Below are positions 11,420 to 23,473 of a stretch of DNA of 64,000 bases, in pieces. Position 1 is the first letter of the stretch. Every line of letters begins with the position of its first letter. Below the pieces are notes generated by a model that saw nothing but the letters and a program-made list of their open reading frames with translations, made no database searches and was not told the origin of the DNA. The stretch spans positions 35,744,167 to 35,808,166 of the forward strand of contig NC_079510.1 of assembly GCF_030052815.1 (NCBI RefSeq). The letters are read 5' to 3'. A program made the translations under genes and the position numbers. The DNA is from Hevea brasiliensis (Eukaryota; Streptophyta; Magnoliopsida; Malpighiales; Euphorbiaceae).

Positions 11420-12545
11420 TCGTGAAGAACAAGTATACACTTCCTGATCGATGATTTGTTTGATCACTTCAAGGGGCTAGATTCTTTTCCAAGATAGACT
11501 GCGATCGTGCTACCATCGATTGAGAATCGTGAATGAGGACGTGTCCAAAACGGCTTTCGTGACAAGATATGGTCATTATGAGTTCTTGGTGATGTCTTTT
11601 GACTCACTAATGCACCAAAGAAACCTTCATGGACTTGATGAACAGGTGTTCAAGCCATTTTTGGACCGCTTTGTCATCGTATTCATAGATGACATTCTCG
11701 TATACTCTCGACCGAGGAAGAGCACGTGGCACTTGAGGATGGTGTTGCAGACGTTGAGGAGCACCGGTATATGCCAAATTTTCAAATGTGAATTTTGGCT
11801 AGAAAGCATCTCATTCTTGGGACACGTGGTTTCAAGTGACGTATTCAAGTGGATCCCAAGAAAATTGAAGTCAGAACTAATTGGCTTAGGCCTACAATAC
11901 CACCGAGGTGCGAAGTTTTCTGGGTTTAGTGGCTACTACAAAGCGTTTTGTACAAGATTTCTCCAGATAGCGGCTCCCTAACTAAGTTGACCAGAAGAAT
12001 GTTCCATTCATTTGGACAGATGATCGTGAGGTGAGTTTCTAGAAGCTTAAGGAGTGTCTAACCACCGCTCGTGTTGACACTACCGTGAGTGGTGAAGGAT
12101 ACACCGTGTATTGTGACGCCTCGAGTTGGCCTAGGGTGTGTGTTGATGCGTAATGGAAAGGTAGTGGCTTATGCTTCAAGACACCAAGAGGCATGAGCAG
12201 AACTACCCCACCCATGATTTGGAAATGGCGGTGTAATCTTTACACTAAAGATCCGAGACACTATCTCAGTATGGTGAAGTGTGCGAGATATACACCGACC
12301 ACAAAAGTTTGAAGTACATCTTCCACAGAGGGATTTAAACTTAAGACAGAGGAGATGGATGAAGCTTCGAAAGACTATGATTGCACCATCCAAGTACCAC
12401 CAGGAAGGCCAATGTTGTGGCGATGCTCGAGCGTAAAATCTTCCGCGCTTGGCGCACATTTCAAGAGAGAAGAGACCGTTGATTCGGGAGGTACATGAGT
12501 TGATGGATCAAGGTTTAATCCTAGATCTGTCGCTGATGAGGGGTA
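11420..12545 (+). pseudogene. Element 2 reverse transcriptase and RNase H, frame-broken
   Basis: The catalytic [14 protein letters not shown] motif is readable at about 11670-11710 and EFWLESISFLGHVVS at about 11790-11835. RNase H pieces appear in changing frames between 12000 and 12450. Many breaks occur where the family sequence would need CAG or CTG but the text has CG, such as 12068, 12084, 12122 and 12148. I read this as one ancestral pol segment made unreadable by many short indels, with possible sequencing origin. Confidence 0.85.
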
Positions 12546-13996
12546 TTGTTGGCTCACTTTTCAGTGAGGCCAGACTTGAGGGACAGAGTTAGAGTTTCCC
12601 AGCACAGAGACCAACAATTGATGAAGATCATAGAAAGAGTACAGCAAGGCGAAGGTAGTGAGTTTGGATTTGCCAATGATGGCGCCCTAGTGCAAGGTTC
12701 TAGGATATGTGTGCCCGATGTGGACAATCTCAGAAATGAAATCATGCAAGAGGCACACTACACACTTTATAGTGTCCATCCAGGTTCCACCAAGATATAT
12801 CATGATGTGAGAGATAGCTATTGGTGGAATGGCATGAAGAGAGACATAGCAGACTTTGTGTCCAAGTGCTTGACTTGTCAGAAGGTGAAGTTTGAACACC
12901 AGAGACCGTCAGGGAAGCTGCAAGAGCTCCCTATCCCATAATGGAAGTGGGAAATGATCACTATGGATTTTGTGGATCAAGGTTGCCTCGTACCACGCGA
13001 GGATATGATTCGATATGGGTAATTGTAGACCGCTTGACCAAATCACTCACTTCTTACCGTGAAGACTACATATTACGTGGCACAAGATGCCCGCTCTACA
13101 TTCGAGAAATAGTCGATTGCATTGAGTTCCGGCTTCCATAATATCCGGCAGAGGGCCCGATTCACTTCTCGGTTTGGAGAAAGTTGCGAGAGGCACTTGG
13201 CACGCAGCTTGAACTTCAAGATGGCTTTCCACCCTCGCATGCACGGACAAATTGAAAGGACAATCCAAACATCGAAGACATGCTTCGCATGAGTGTCTTG
13301 GATTTTGGAGGTCAATGGGATGAGCAATAGCTTTGGTGGAGTTTGCCTACAACAACGATTATCACTCCAAAGATAGGGATGGCACCCTATGAGGCATTAT
13401 ATGGAAGAAAGTGTAGGTCTCTCTGTGTTGGACAGAAATGGGGAAGCAAGGGTGCATGATGTAGACCTAGTGCAAGACACTTGAGGTAGTTCCTTTAATC
13501 GTGGAACGGCGAGGACAACTTTCGAAGAGATGTAAGAGTTATGCACCCTGCACGGAGGGATGTGGAGTTTGCAGTGGGCGACTATGTATTCCTGAAGGTA
13601 TCTCCAATGAAGGGAGTCATGAGATTCGGAAAGAAGGGCAAGTTGGCACCTCGATATATCGGACCTTTTGAGGTTACTGATAGAGTTGGAGCAGTTGCCT
13701 ACCGGTTGGAGCTACCACCCAACCTTTCTCACGTTCATCCCGTGTTTCACATCTCCATGCTCAGGAAATACATTCCCGATCCTTCTCATGTACTGCAGCA
13801 GGATGTGATAGAGCCAAAAGAAAATTTGACATTTGAGGAGCAGCCTGTAGCCATAGTGGACTACCAAGTGAGACAGCTGAGATCAAAACAGATCCCTATG
13901 GTTAAGGTTTTGTGGAGGAGTCAGTCGGTGGAAGAGTGCACCTGGGAGTCAGAACGGGACATGCGTAGCAAGTACCCTTATTTGTTCAATGTATAA
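12546..13996 (+). pseudogene. Element 2 integrase with chromodomain-like C-terminus, frame-broken
   Basis: The zinc-binding part is open at 12546-12941 (HPGSTKIYHDV, YWWNGMKRDIADFVSKCLTCQ). The DDE core from 12941 to 13540 is fragmented, with short readable pieces (YDSIWVIVDRLTKS). The last part, 13541-13996, is intact and encodes [39 protein letters not shown] and a chromodomain-like end [18 protein letters not shown]. The ORF ends at TAA 13994-13996, 50 bases before the polypurine tract. The breaks again concentrate at expected CAG/CTG triplets (around 13046, 13060, 13078 and 13113). Confidence 0.88.
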
Positions 13997-14046
13997 TCAT
14001 GTGCTTTATTCTGCCTTGTGTAAAAATTCGAGGACGAATTTTCTGT

Positions 14047-14059
14047 AAGGGGGGAAGAA
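14047..14059 (+). other. Polypurine tract of element 2
   Basis: AAGGGGGGAAGAA lies immediately before the 3' LTR start TGTAACACC. Confidence 0.92.
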
Positions 14060-16609
14060 TGTAACACCCCGAAATTTTAATTTTTATGAGCATTTTGGTA
14101 TTTTAATTTTATTTAAATTTTAGGAATTTTTTTGAGATTTTTTTTCGGATTTTAAAAATCGGGTTCGATTTTCCGAAAATATAAACTTTGATGATTTTTA
14201 AAAATTAATTTAAAGACCACGTGGCAAAACTAAAAATATATTTGGAGTCTACGTATTTTTCTGAGTTTTCTGGAATTTTTTCGGAATTTTTGGACCTCGT
14301 TTTCGGTCCCGAGGCAGAGTAAAAATTCAAAATTTTGTATTCTGAATCGAACCGGCCGAATCGAACCGGACCGGATCGGACCGGCCCTCTTCTCCTTTCC
14401 TTTTTCTTTCCCCGCGCGCGTCGTCCCTCTCCTTTCTCTCTCTCGTTTCTCTCCTCCCGCCTGACCATCGGCCCACCGCCACCACCCAGCCCCGGCCGCC
14501 ACTCACCACAATGGCCGGCAATACCGAACGGCCGAAAAACGCGCGCTGCGCGCCGCGCCGCTTCGACTTCCACGGCCAAATCCGGCCGATCCGGCCACCA
14601 ATTGGACCGGGTCTTGTGTCCAAAATCATCTACTCGGCGAGAGCTTTCCATAGACACCAAGAACGCCGAAATCCATCGAGCGGATTGTCCGATTTTTGCT
14701 CGGGAAGATTTTAGCCCATTTCGACTTTTGGGCTAGATTTCTCGAAAACCGTGAATCCCACGAGAAAACCGAGGCCACCAGCACGCTCCATTCGTCGAGA
14801 GCTTCGCAACGACATAAATTTCGAATTTTTCCGACACCGTTTTTCGGTGGGTCCCACGGAACTTCGCAGTGTATTTTCGAGCATTAAATGAGCTTAGAAA
14901 ATTCTGAAAAATTTATGTACTAACCCCCGTGTTATGGGCTTCGTGTAGGTATCCTCGATTCGCGGAAATTCGACAGTTGACCGGGTCTGCAAATTTCGGG
15001 CCAGACAGACCCGTTACCGGAAAAGTCTCCGAATTGGACCGAGGTTTTGGCTAGCCCCCCATTGTCAGACGTCCCGAGCGCGTTCCCGAAGTCGGAATCG
15101 GCAAAGGTAAACCCGAACCTTGTTTTTACGTAATTTTCTAGTGCTTAAATAGGATTAAAAATCCATAAAATATTCGTGGTAGCTTAGAAAATTACGATTC
15201 TTTTTGCAATAGCTTAGTAATATTGCTAAGGACCGCGGGGCAAAGTTTTATAATTTTTAGAGCTTGTTTGGGCAGTTTTTGCAAAAATGATCAATAATAA
15301 GGACTAAATTGAAATTTTGCGTATTGTGATGGATGACTGATTTGATGGGCCCAGGAGGGGCTGTGTGATATGATTGAACTGTTGATATATGGATTGTGAG
15401 TATAGAAGTGTGTTTTGAACCCTTTTGCAGGTTGGGTAGGTCCTAGGTATAGGGGAGACTCATCGGATTTTCGGCACAACTTAGGACGTAATTGGTCTTT
15501 TTCTTTGTTTGTATTGAGTCAGATTGTATTAAATAAATGTAATATGATTGTCAGGTGAGCCGGGACAGCCTTCTTCCTCCGCCCAGCCGCCACAGTAATT
15601 TGTCGTCCAGTTTGTGAGTAAAATATTAATTTTAATTGTAATTTCGATATTATTATATGTTCAGCATGCCCATGCATCACTTATATGCATATATTTATTT
15701 AGTTAAACTCTAGGCACGATTTATGTTGCATTCATAATCATAATATGCCATGGATGTTGTTGTGGTAATTTGGAGCAGTGTGCGTGCGTTGGCGTGCGTG
15801 TGATGTGGTGTGGACTATGGATAGGACGGGGTAGTCACGGCTTGAGTAATTCGCTGGGACCCTCGATTTGGTTATTAAGTGGAAGTCCGAGCTTGAGTAA
15901 TTCGCTGGCACCAGGTTGGATTTAAGAGAGCTGTATAGGGATCACTCCCATATGTTATGATTGATACTACAGGTGTGTGAGTGCTCCAAATTACCTTTTG
16001 ATGCTATGATGTGAATATGATGTTGATGTTGCATTTCACTCTACAAAGTTGCATTAGTTCGGATAGTTATAGAGATTATAGTTAAGATTGATATTTTACT
16101 CTCTGAAGTCGACGCTCACTCTGTTCAATATTTTTTTCAGCTACAGGAGGATTTTATTTTGCTTAACTCGCTTTTCTCCTCGCAGTCAATTATTACTGTT
16201 TGTATAAACTTGTTAAATCTTAGAATTTCCGCATGTGTTAGAAATGTTATTTGATTTGGGTCTGTAAACTAAATTATTATTTTGGGACCTGTAAACTTAA
16301 TATGCTATGCATGTTTGATGGATTGGATGAGGGAGCTGAGCTCCCATTTATTATTATGTTGATGAGTATGTGGAGGGTGAGCTGAGCTCCCCAATTGACT
16401 ATATATTGTGTTTACAGGTCGGGTGAGTCGAAAACTCCCCGTTGGTAAGTCCATTTTATGGCCGGACTCTGTCCGTTTGTTTTCTTGATATTGGGCCCAA
16501 ATGGGCCTCAGAGTTGGGTTAATGAACAGTTAGGCTTACTACGGGCCTCGGGGGCTTTAGGCTGGCCTAGGTCCTAGTGCCGGTCCGGCCCATAGGTTGG
16601 GTCGTGACA
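14060..16609 (+). repeat. 3' LTR of element 2
   Basis: Starts TGTAACACC and ends GTCGTGACA, directly followed by AATCA. It is about 25 bases shorter than the 5' copy, through many small indels. ORF-like stretches inside (for example 14205-14887) are low-complexity or GC-rich artefacts. Confidence 0.94.
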
Positions 16610-16614
16610 AATCA
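16610..16614. repeat. Target-site duplication AATCA (right) of element 2
   Basis: Exact copy of 6500-6504. Confidence 0.95.
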
Positions 16615-18344
16615 CAAAAGTCAAATTTTCAAGAATAAAATATTTAAAAAAGAATTATTGTGCACAGACCTGACGTGAGTCGCCTTTAGGCCTTGACTCA
16701 GTCTCTTCGAGTTTCCAAGTCTTTTTCAGCTGAAACACACAATTTCACAGTGTTTCAGTACCATAACTTAGCATAAATCCAAAAATAAATTTCACTTCAT
16801 TTTTACCTAGCTTTAATGTACTAATTTCGACGTTCTCGAAGTTTTTGTGTTTCGGGTTACTATTCACTATACTATTCAAGTCAAATTGTTGACTTTTTAA
16901 GGCTTAATAGGTATGGGAACTCCGACTCCACCCAAATACCACATTTTGGTCATTAAATTTGTTGATTTTGGTCATTTTCTCAAAGCTTAAGTCATTCAAG
17001 CAAAATTGTCAAATTTTCAGTTTTGGTCCTTCAAAGTTGACTTGGTCATGCTGCCAGCAGCATGACCATATACCCTCCGAATTTGGCTTCAACTCCAACA
17101 ATTCAAACACAACTCATTTGGTCACAATTGACCATTTTTCACTTCACAATAGGTCAAACATGCCATTTACTCATTTCTTACATTTTTTGTTCACAAACCC
17201 TAAGTCCCAAAATCCTAACTCACTTAATTGTTGCAATTAACTAAATTCAAAACTATCAACCATAATCAATCAACTAATGGAGGTCCATAAACTCATTTAA
17301 ATCCATCAAACCATACAAAATCATACTCCCCTTCAACAGGCCGAAATTTCAGTTTGGTCCTTCCCCCATATTTTTATTTCATTTTAAGTTTATTTACAAG
17401 CTCTTGATGCCACACTAACACTAATTAAACAAAAAAAAAATTGAAGTTTATAGTACTAACCTTGAGCAGAATTTTCTTCCTCCTTTTCTTCAAATTTTTC
17501 TTCTTTCTTTTCCTTAAATCCTCTTTCCTAGTTGCCCAAACAAATTCTAGTTATGGTAGGAAAATTTTCTATGGTTGGATTTTAGGTTCTTCAAGTTCAA
17601 AAATGAGCTTTCATGGTGGTTTGTGAGAGAGCTTGGGAGAGGGAAGGGAGGCGGCAAAAGGGAAGAAGAAGAAGAGGTTTTTATTTTTTTTTCTTTTCTT
17701 TTCTTTATTTATTTTAGGTTATGGAAGACCACAAAATCTAAATTAATAATTAAATTAATTTATTTATTTATGGCATCATGCATGAGGTCATGCATGATGT
17801 CATCACCTTTTTACTTTTTCATTTTTCTCTTTTTCTATTAGTTCTTTAATTTAATTCTCGATTCCAAAATTTTCTTTTCTCCGATTTTATTTGACAGTTA
17901 GGTCAGGATTCAGCTCTCGGGGTCAATTGACCAAATTGCCCCTCGCCGGTTCATCCCGGTTTGCAAATAATTCCATATTTCTTTCGGCTCCCTGACCTAA
18001 TTATTTGACTGGCTTAACAGTTTTTTTTCGTGATTTTCTCTTTTCCACTGTGTTCATAAGGGTCCTAAGGACCGCAGTGTTACATTTTACGGTTCGAAAT
18101 TTGAGTTTAAAACGATTTCGCAGTCGTTCCCGAAGAGGTCACCCATCGCTGTGACTCTCGGCTCGTTTAACTTCTTATGTTCTGTTTTTCTTATTTATAC
18201 TTAACTAATTGAACATTACCAATTATTTGTGTTTATGGTTTCTCTAGTTATCTTAAATGTGGTTCTAATCCCCTTAATTGTTCGGACCGACACCGGTTAC
18301 CGGAACAGTGAAATATACCAGGCTATACAAATAGGGGTGTTACA
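16615..18344 (-). repeat. 5' LTR of element 1, right piece
   Basis: Continues the LTR interrupted at 6504 and ends in GGGTGTTACA at 18344, the mirror of the left LTR edge at 461. Its last 461 bases match 1-461 at about 97%. The downstream bases AATCC (18345-18349) should be the target duplication; the partner lies outside the window. Short ORFs (16959-17841) are chance. Confidence 0.92.
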
Positions 18345-18415
18345 AATCCATATAGCCGACCCCAAATTTTTGGGATAAAGACTTAGTTGAGTTGAGTTGA
18401 GTTGAGTTGAGTTTT
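18345..18415 (+). repeat. 3' end of a SINE/RTE-like retroposon, cut by element 1
   Basis: The stretch AGCCGACCCCAAA...GGGATAAAGACTTAG followed by about five GTTGA units resembles the 3' tails of plant SINEs and RTE-type LINEs, which end in short tandem repeats. Element 1 is inserted at its left edge, so the body lies left of the window. A similar shortened tail sits at about 21538-21572 in intron 2 of the SDR gene. Confidence 0.5.
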
Positions 18416-19820
18416 TACACTTTAATAAATAAATTGTGTCACTCTCACATATATTAATATTGTATACGCTAATATTTCCTTTTCCTTTTCCTTTGCTCAT
18501 CAATTGCCTACTGCTTTAACTAACTGTTAAAATTAAAAATAATATGAAAGTTTAAGAATTAAATTAATAAAATGAAAAGATTTAGCCAAATTTCGAAAAT
18601 GTTTATAAAGGTTTAGATTTTTTTAATCATTTAATCTAAATAATTATAATATAATTGAATTAATTTAATGAAAATAAAATCTTTTAGTATATGAATATAT
18701 TATGAATCAGATAATAAATTATTAAAATATATGATAATATGGAATTAATAAATTAAATAATAATAATTGATATATTATATAAAAATATATTATTTTTAAT
18801 AATTTTCATTTTATAAATAATATATAATTTCATTATTGATAAATAAAAATACTGAAATTTATTCCTTTAAAAATAAAAAAAACCACAAAATTAACTATCT
18901 TCATTTACACAAGATAAAATATTTGGTGGCATCACAATGTTATGGATTGAATAGGACAGTGACATAAATCAGCCAAAAGTGGTGGTAGGACACTTAACTG
19001 CGTTTATCTTTGCAATCTCAACCATTCATTTATATGAGAGATGCTTCTTTTCCAAGGCATTGCCAAAATATATTGGGTCAATTATTTTTTTATTATATAA
19101 TTTATTAACATTTTTCTTAATTTTATTAAAAAATTTTGAATTTTTAAAAATAAAATTATATAATTTTAAAAAATAACATGCGGGGTAAGTAAAATTTCTT
19201 CTTAACCTTGCTTTGTTTAGTCCGATTATTAATGAGAAACTGATCGGATCAAAACTCTAGTACTAATTATTAAAATTAAAACTCTGATATCACTTATTGT
19301 GTCAAAGTTTTGATAATATTTATGGTGAAAATTAAATTAAGATGGTGCTTTGATGCATATCAATTCCATTGTATAATTTTTATCATATTTAAAAAATTGA
19401 TTCAACCATTGTTTTATATTTCTTTAAATTCTCTAATAATCATGAAGATTAAGTGATAATTAGATTTTGTTCCTTAATGTATCATTTTATTAAGTGATAA
19501 AAAATTAATAAAAAATATAAAATAATTTTTAATTAATAAAAAATAAGATTTAAAATAATTGATACAAAATTTAAGATATTATTTAATTTTTATATATTAA
19601 AATTAAAAATTTATAAATTAATTTATTTTATATATTAAAATTATTACTAATCACGAATAATTTACTAATTTTGAAATAATAAAGAAGTAAATGTGAATGT
19701 TCAAAAGAAAAGTAGTTGTAAGTAAGTGGGGCCGCTTGCTATTAACGCCAAGCTGGGTGATCCCACTGCTATGAATTGCAGTCAAAAAGAACTTTCTGCA
19801 TGGGCATGACCACCTCTGTC
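18416..19820. other. AT-rich intergenic region
   Basis: Very AT-rich with no supported gene. It includes the upstream region of the SDR gene. Short ORFs such as 18979-19176 have no recognisable content. Confidence 0.7.
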
Positions 19821-19828
19821 CTATAAGA
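19821..19828 (+). promoter_or_regulatory. Candidate TATA box of the SDR gene
   Basis: CTATAAGA lies about 165 bases before the start codon. A start of transcription about 30 bases downstream would give a plausible leader of roughly 140 bases. This is position and motif only. Confidence 0.3.
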
Positions 19829-19878
19829 CCCTCAACTTCATCTCCCTCTCTCTCTCTATATACACCTTTGGATAGCCA

Positions 19879-19884
19879 AATATA

Positions 19885-19920
<36 letters not shown>
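19879..19920. repeat. TA microsatellite in the SDR gene leader/promoter
   Basis: A run of TA dinucleotides with one or two interruptions, preceded by CT repeats, lies about 75-115 bases upstream of the start codon. Confidence 0.85.
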
Positions 19921-19922
<2 letters not shown>

Positions 19923-19992
19923 TATGTGATCTCTGTCACATTCACTTGCTTCTGTTCCCACTCCGATTCCCCCATTGGAATTCATACCCAAA

Positions 19993-22520
19993 ATGGGTTT
20001 TATAGAGTCTGAAGAGAGGAGGCTCATGGAGATGGAGGAATTGAAGCGTTTGGTTGCCTGCGCCGGCCTCAGCCATAGAAAAGACCATGAAGATTTCCAG
20101 GGGTCTCGTTTTTCGTCCACAGATTTCGATGTCGACGACGATGGTGCCCAGAAGCTTGTTTGCGTTACTAGCGGTGTTTCCTTTCTTGGTCTCGCCATAG
20201 TCAACTGCCTTCTACGCCGTGGCTACTCCGTCAGAATCATCATCCATAGTGAAGGTGATTTCGATGAATTGAATAATTCCCTTTAATTATTATTACTAAT
20301 TTTATAAACTATGGCTTGTTTACTAATCACAGTAACTGGAGCTTGGGGGACAAATCATAATTCACCATTATTTATTTATATTTAATTAATGCTGGAAATT
20401 ATACTACTATTACACCTTAGATTATGAGCACGTTGCTATGCTTCCTCCTGAAAATTTTTAGATAATTTACTTCTAATAATACCATTAGACTGAATTTAGC
20501 TAAATTAGGAGGAAAAAAAAAAGTAGGCATTGCAATATCATGCTATTGAGAACTAATCAAATAAGATGATTTTATTTCTCAATATATATATATATAAAAT
20601 AAAAAGGTGTTTTTAAAAATTTTGATAGATAATATATATTTATATAGATAAATTTTAATTATTTTTATTATGAAATCTTTATTAATCCTTATGTAATATC
20701 AAAGAAGAGGCAAAATCGAGAAAAATTAATTGAATGTAAAACAATTCAGTTTGGAGTTGGAAAATAATTGTCTTCCTTCAAAAAAAAATAAAAAAATCTG
20801 GCCCATTATCTCATTTAAAGTTAATAAATTTATGCTAATTTAAGATAATAATGTATTACTTTTGGAATGAGTTTTGAGTTGAAAATGCAGAGGAGATGGA
20901 GAAGTTGAGGGAGCTGGAAGTGTCAGGAGAGATGAGGACAATCAATAACAGCATTAAAGCAGTAGTGGCCAAAATAACAGAAATTGAAAGCTTGTTGAAA
21001 GCATTTGAGGGTTGTCGTGGCGTCTTCCACACCGCTGCATTTACCGACCCTGCTGGCCTTTCTGGCTATACTGTGAGTTGCTTTTCTTATCCTTTGTGAG
21101 TCGCTTTCCTTATCCTTTGACAAAAGGAAATTGTTACCCTGTTCCGCTGTGCAATTGAATCCATGTTTACTCCTTCCATGAGATCTAGAAGTTATTGCAA
21201 ATCAGATTCACAAATACAGAGATATGGATTGTTAAAAAATATATATATATTATTTATTTATTTATTTAACAGGGGTGTATGACGAACAAAATTTATATAA
21301 TCGATTCCAACTAACTTACACTATGTTTGAATTCCCTTGCTGAAACATCATCTGAATGAATAAACAAAGACTCTTTTTAGCAAGTTTAATGTGTAATTAA
21401 ATTATGGATGCTCCATTTAGACAAGTAGAGAATAGAAAGAAAAGAAGGGTAGGTCTAAATTGATTACAAATATGACCTAAAAATATTATACATTTTTTAA
21501 GATTTAACCCAAAATTATTTAGAATCGAAAAAGAAAATCCATATAGGGATAAAGGCTTAGTTGAGTTGAGTATTTTATAGATAAATAAATAACTCTAATT
21601 TTTCCTGATTCTATTAGAAATCCATGGCTGAAATAGAAGTGAAAGCCACTGAGAATGTAATGATGGCATGTTCAAGAACATCCTCAGTAAGGAATTGTGT
21701 GCTCACATCTTCACTCCTGGCCTGTGTATGGCGAGATTCCACAACACAAGGCCTCTCCCCTGCAATTAACGATGAGTCCTGGAGTGATGAATCACTTTGT
21801 ATGGACAAGAAGGTACTTTTCCATCCATGTTACATCCAGATACATATTTGTTTTTCTCAGTTCAAGCTTTAGTTTGAAAAAATTATTCATTTTCCTAAAA
21901 TATGCAGCTCTGGTATGCCTTGGGTAAACTGAGAGCAGAGAAGGCTGCATGGAGAATAGCAAAGGAGAAAGGTTTAAAATTGGTCACCATCTGCCCAGGC
22001 CTCATCACAGGCCCAGACTTCTTTCATAGAAATCCAACAGCAACAATTGCATATCTAAAAGGTAAAATAATTCCAGAGTTCCTGATTTGTTGGGAATTAT
22101 CTTTATTATTTTTTGTTACATTGGAAATTCTTAAATGAAAAAAAGGTTTTGAGGATTCAAACTCCTAACCTCCTCGACTATTGGGCTAATTGAAATGCAA
22201 TTGTTCAATGTTGAAATTCAGGATCTCAAGAAATGTTCGCAGATGGCCTGCTGGCAACTGTTGATGTTATGAAACTAGCAGAGGCACATACTTGCTTGTT
22301 GGAGGCCATGAACAAGACAGCATCTGGCAGGTACATTTACTTTGATCATGTCGTTGAGAGAGAAGATGAAGCAGAAAAATTGGCAAAAAATATGGGAATG
22401 CCTGCAAACAAGATATGTGGAAATGCATCCATCAACATTGCACCTCGATTGAAGTTATCAAATAAAAAGCTTTTAACCCTCATGTCAAGAACAGTTCGCA
22501 ATTGTTATAATCAAAGTTAA
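19993..22520 (+). CDS. Cinnamoyl-CoA reductase-like SDR protein (SNL6 type), five exons
   Basis: Exons 19993-20254, 20891-21072, 21618-21812, 21908-22061 and 22222-22520 join in frame with GT-AG introns to give 363 residues. It is an extended short-chain dehydrogenase: the NAD(P)-binding stretch is [11 protein letters not shown] (residues 56-66), a degenerate TGxxGxxG. The catalytic Ser is in LTSSLLA (about 179-180), and the YxxxK pair is in WYALGK (Tyr216, Lys220). True cinnamoyl-CoA reductases carry the signature KNWYCYGK; here it is KLWYALGK, so monolignol activity is doubtful. The best family match I recall is the CCR-like SNL6 group, linked in rice to NH1-mediated defence. The substrate is unknown. 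All exons are open, so this looks functional, unlike its two copies downstream. The start is the first in-frame ATG; the N-terminal 50 residues are an acidic extension typical of this group. Confidence 0.88.
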
Positions 22521-23215
22521 AAACCTGGACCAATGAGCTTCATTATGAAGTCTTTTTCTGTGAGATCTCGAACCAATTGTATCAAAAAAGAAAAGTAAAG
22601 AACTTGAAATTCACTGTTTCATGCTGTGCTGTTTGCTAGTGACTTGTTTGTTTGGAGATAAAATAGATGATAAGTATGCTTTTGTTTAGCAATTGTTTCC
22701 TCTTTATGATATGGGTATATTAAAAATTTCTAGTTCTAGTCTAATTTTATAGCTATGACCAAATTGAAAAGGTCCATTTCTAGCTATTGATGTATGGATG
22801 AAAGCTCATTCTTTCTATGTGAAGAGCATGGAATTCTATCATGAAATTCTATCTTAACAAGAACGAACACAAAACTCAAGAATCATCTATCTTTGCTATA
22901 AAACAGCATATAGTCCATCCTTCTCTGTTGCTTGGATTCAATTCTTTTTTAATTAAAACCAAAAAGAAAAAAAAAATAAAAGAAAATTAGCAGGGATTCA
23001 GAATGAGTTGGGAGTTAAATATTTTATCAAAGATTTTATTTTTTTTTTAAAGTAAAAAGATCAAGAAATAAAATAGAAAAATAAAGAAAAGCAGCGAAAG
23101 GATTTCCCTCAGACAAATGCCTCGATTTGTCGTCACGATTGAAAGAATGGAAAGATTGATCGGACTCGTCATCTTTATTTTTTCTTCATCACAGAGAGAC
23201 CCTCTTCACTGGATC

Positions 23216-23222
23216 TATATAA
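23216..23222 (+). promoter_or_regulatory. Candidate TATA box upstream of a short ORF
   Basis: TATATAA lies in a conserved block present in all three duplicated modules (34641-34647 identical; 37003-37009 reads TATATGA). The block is followed about 250 bases later by the short ORF at 23474. Function is unproven. Confidence 0.3.
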
Positions 23223-23473
23223 GAAATAAAAATAAATAGTTTCCTATTGAGCAATACAAAGGGCTCAGAGAGTTGCTGCATCTGCTCAAAGAAGAGCTTG
23301 AACAAAACAAGCTCAACTCATACAAGAGGTGTCAGAATTTAAAGCACTCTTCATCTTTGCCCATTATTCTTCTTCAACATTTTTCATAATAGTCATATAA
23401 AGATAAGAACAACAGATTGAGTTGAAACAGATAATCAAGAATATAAAAAAGAAAATTTCAGACATCGGCTGCT

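Larger units (their letters stand above)
6505..16609 (+). mobile_element. Ty3/gypsy chromovirus-like LTR retrotransposon (element 2), nested in element 1 LTR
   Basis: A complete 10.1-kb insertion: 5' LTR 6505-9079, primer binding site, gag, protease, reverse transcriptase, RNase H, integrase with chromodomain-like tail, polypurine tract, 3' LTR 14060-16609, bounded by AATCA duplications. LTRs of about 2.55 kb and the coding order fit the Tekay/Del-like chromovirus group (clade inferred). The coding part from 11.4 to 13.5 kb is riddled with small indels, many at CAG/CTG positions. Because it sits inside element 1, it is the younger insertion. Confidence 0.94.
1..18344 (-). mobile_element. Ty3/gypsy chromovirus-like LTR retrotransposon (element 1), interrupted
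   Basis: Read on the minus strand the order is 5' LTR (right), primer binding site, gag, protease, reverse transcriptase, RNase H, integrase, polypurine tract, 3' LTR (left, cut by the window edge). Gag-pol order with integrase last is the Ty3/gypsy order, and the integrase C-terminus resembles the chromodomain-bearing plant lineage (Tekay/Del-like; clade is inferred). The 5' LTR is split by element 2. Positions 1-461 and 17884-18344 align without gaps and with about 15 mismatches, nearly all transitions, which proves they are the two LTRs of one element. Removing element 2 and one copy of its target duplication gives a 5' LTR of about 2.9 kb. Confidence 0.93.

Noticed and set aside
14205..14887. 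ORFs on both strands in the element 2 LTR
   Set aside because: GC-rich LTR sequence without stop codons by chance; no pol or gag content and present in a non-coding LTR.
17441..17841. Phe/Leu-rich ORFs
   Set aside because: Located in the LTR of element 1 and built on T-rich tracts.
19993..22520. Calling this gene a true cinnamoyl-CoA reductase
   Set aside because: The signature KNWYCYGK is absent (KLWYALGK) and the nucleotide-binding glycines are altered, so only CCR-like is supported.
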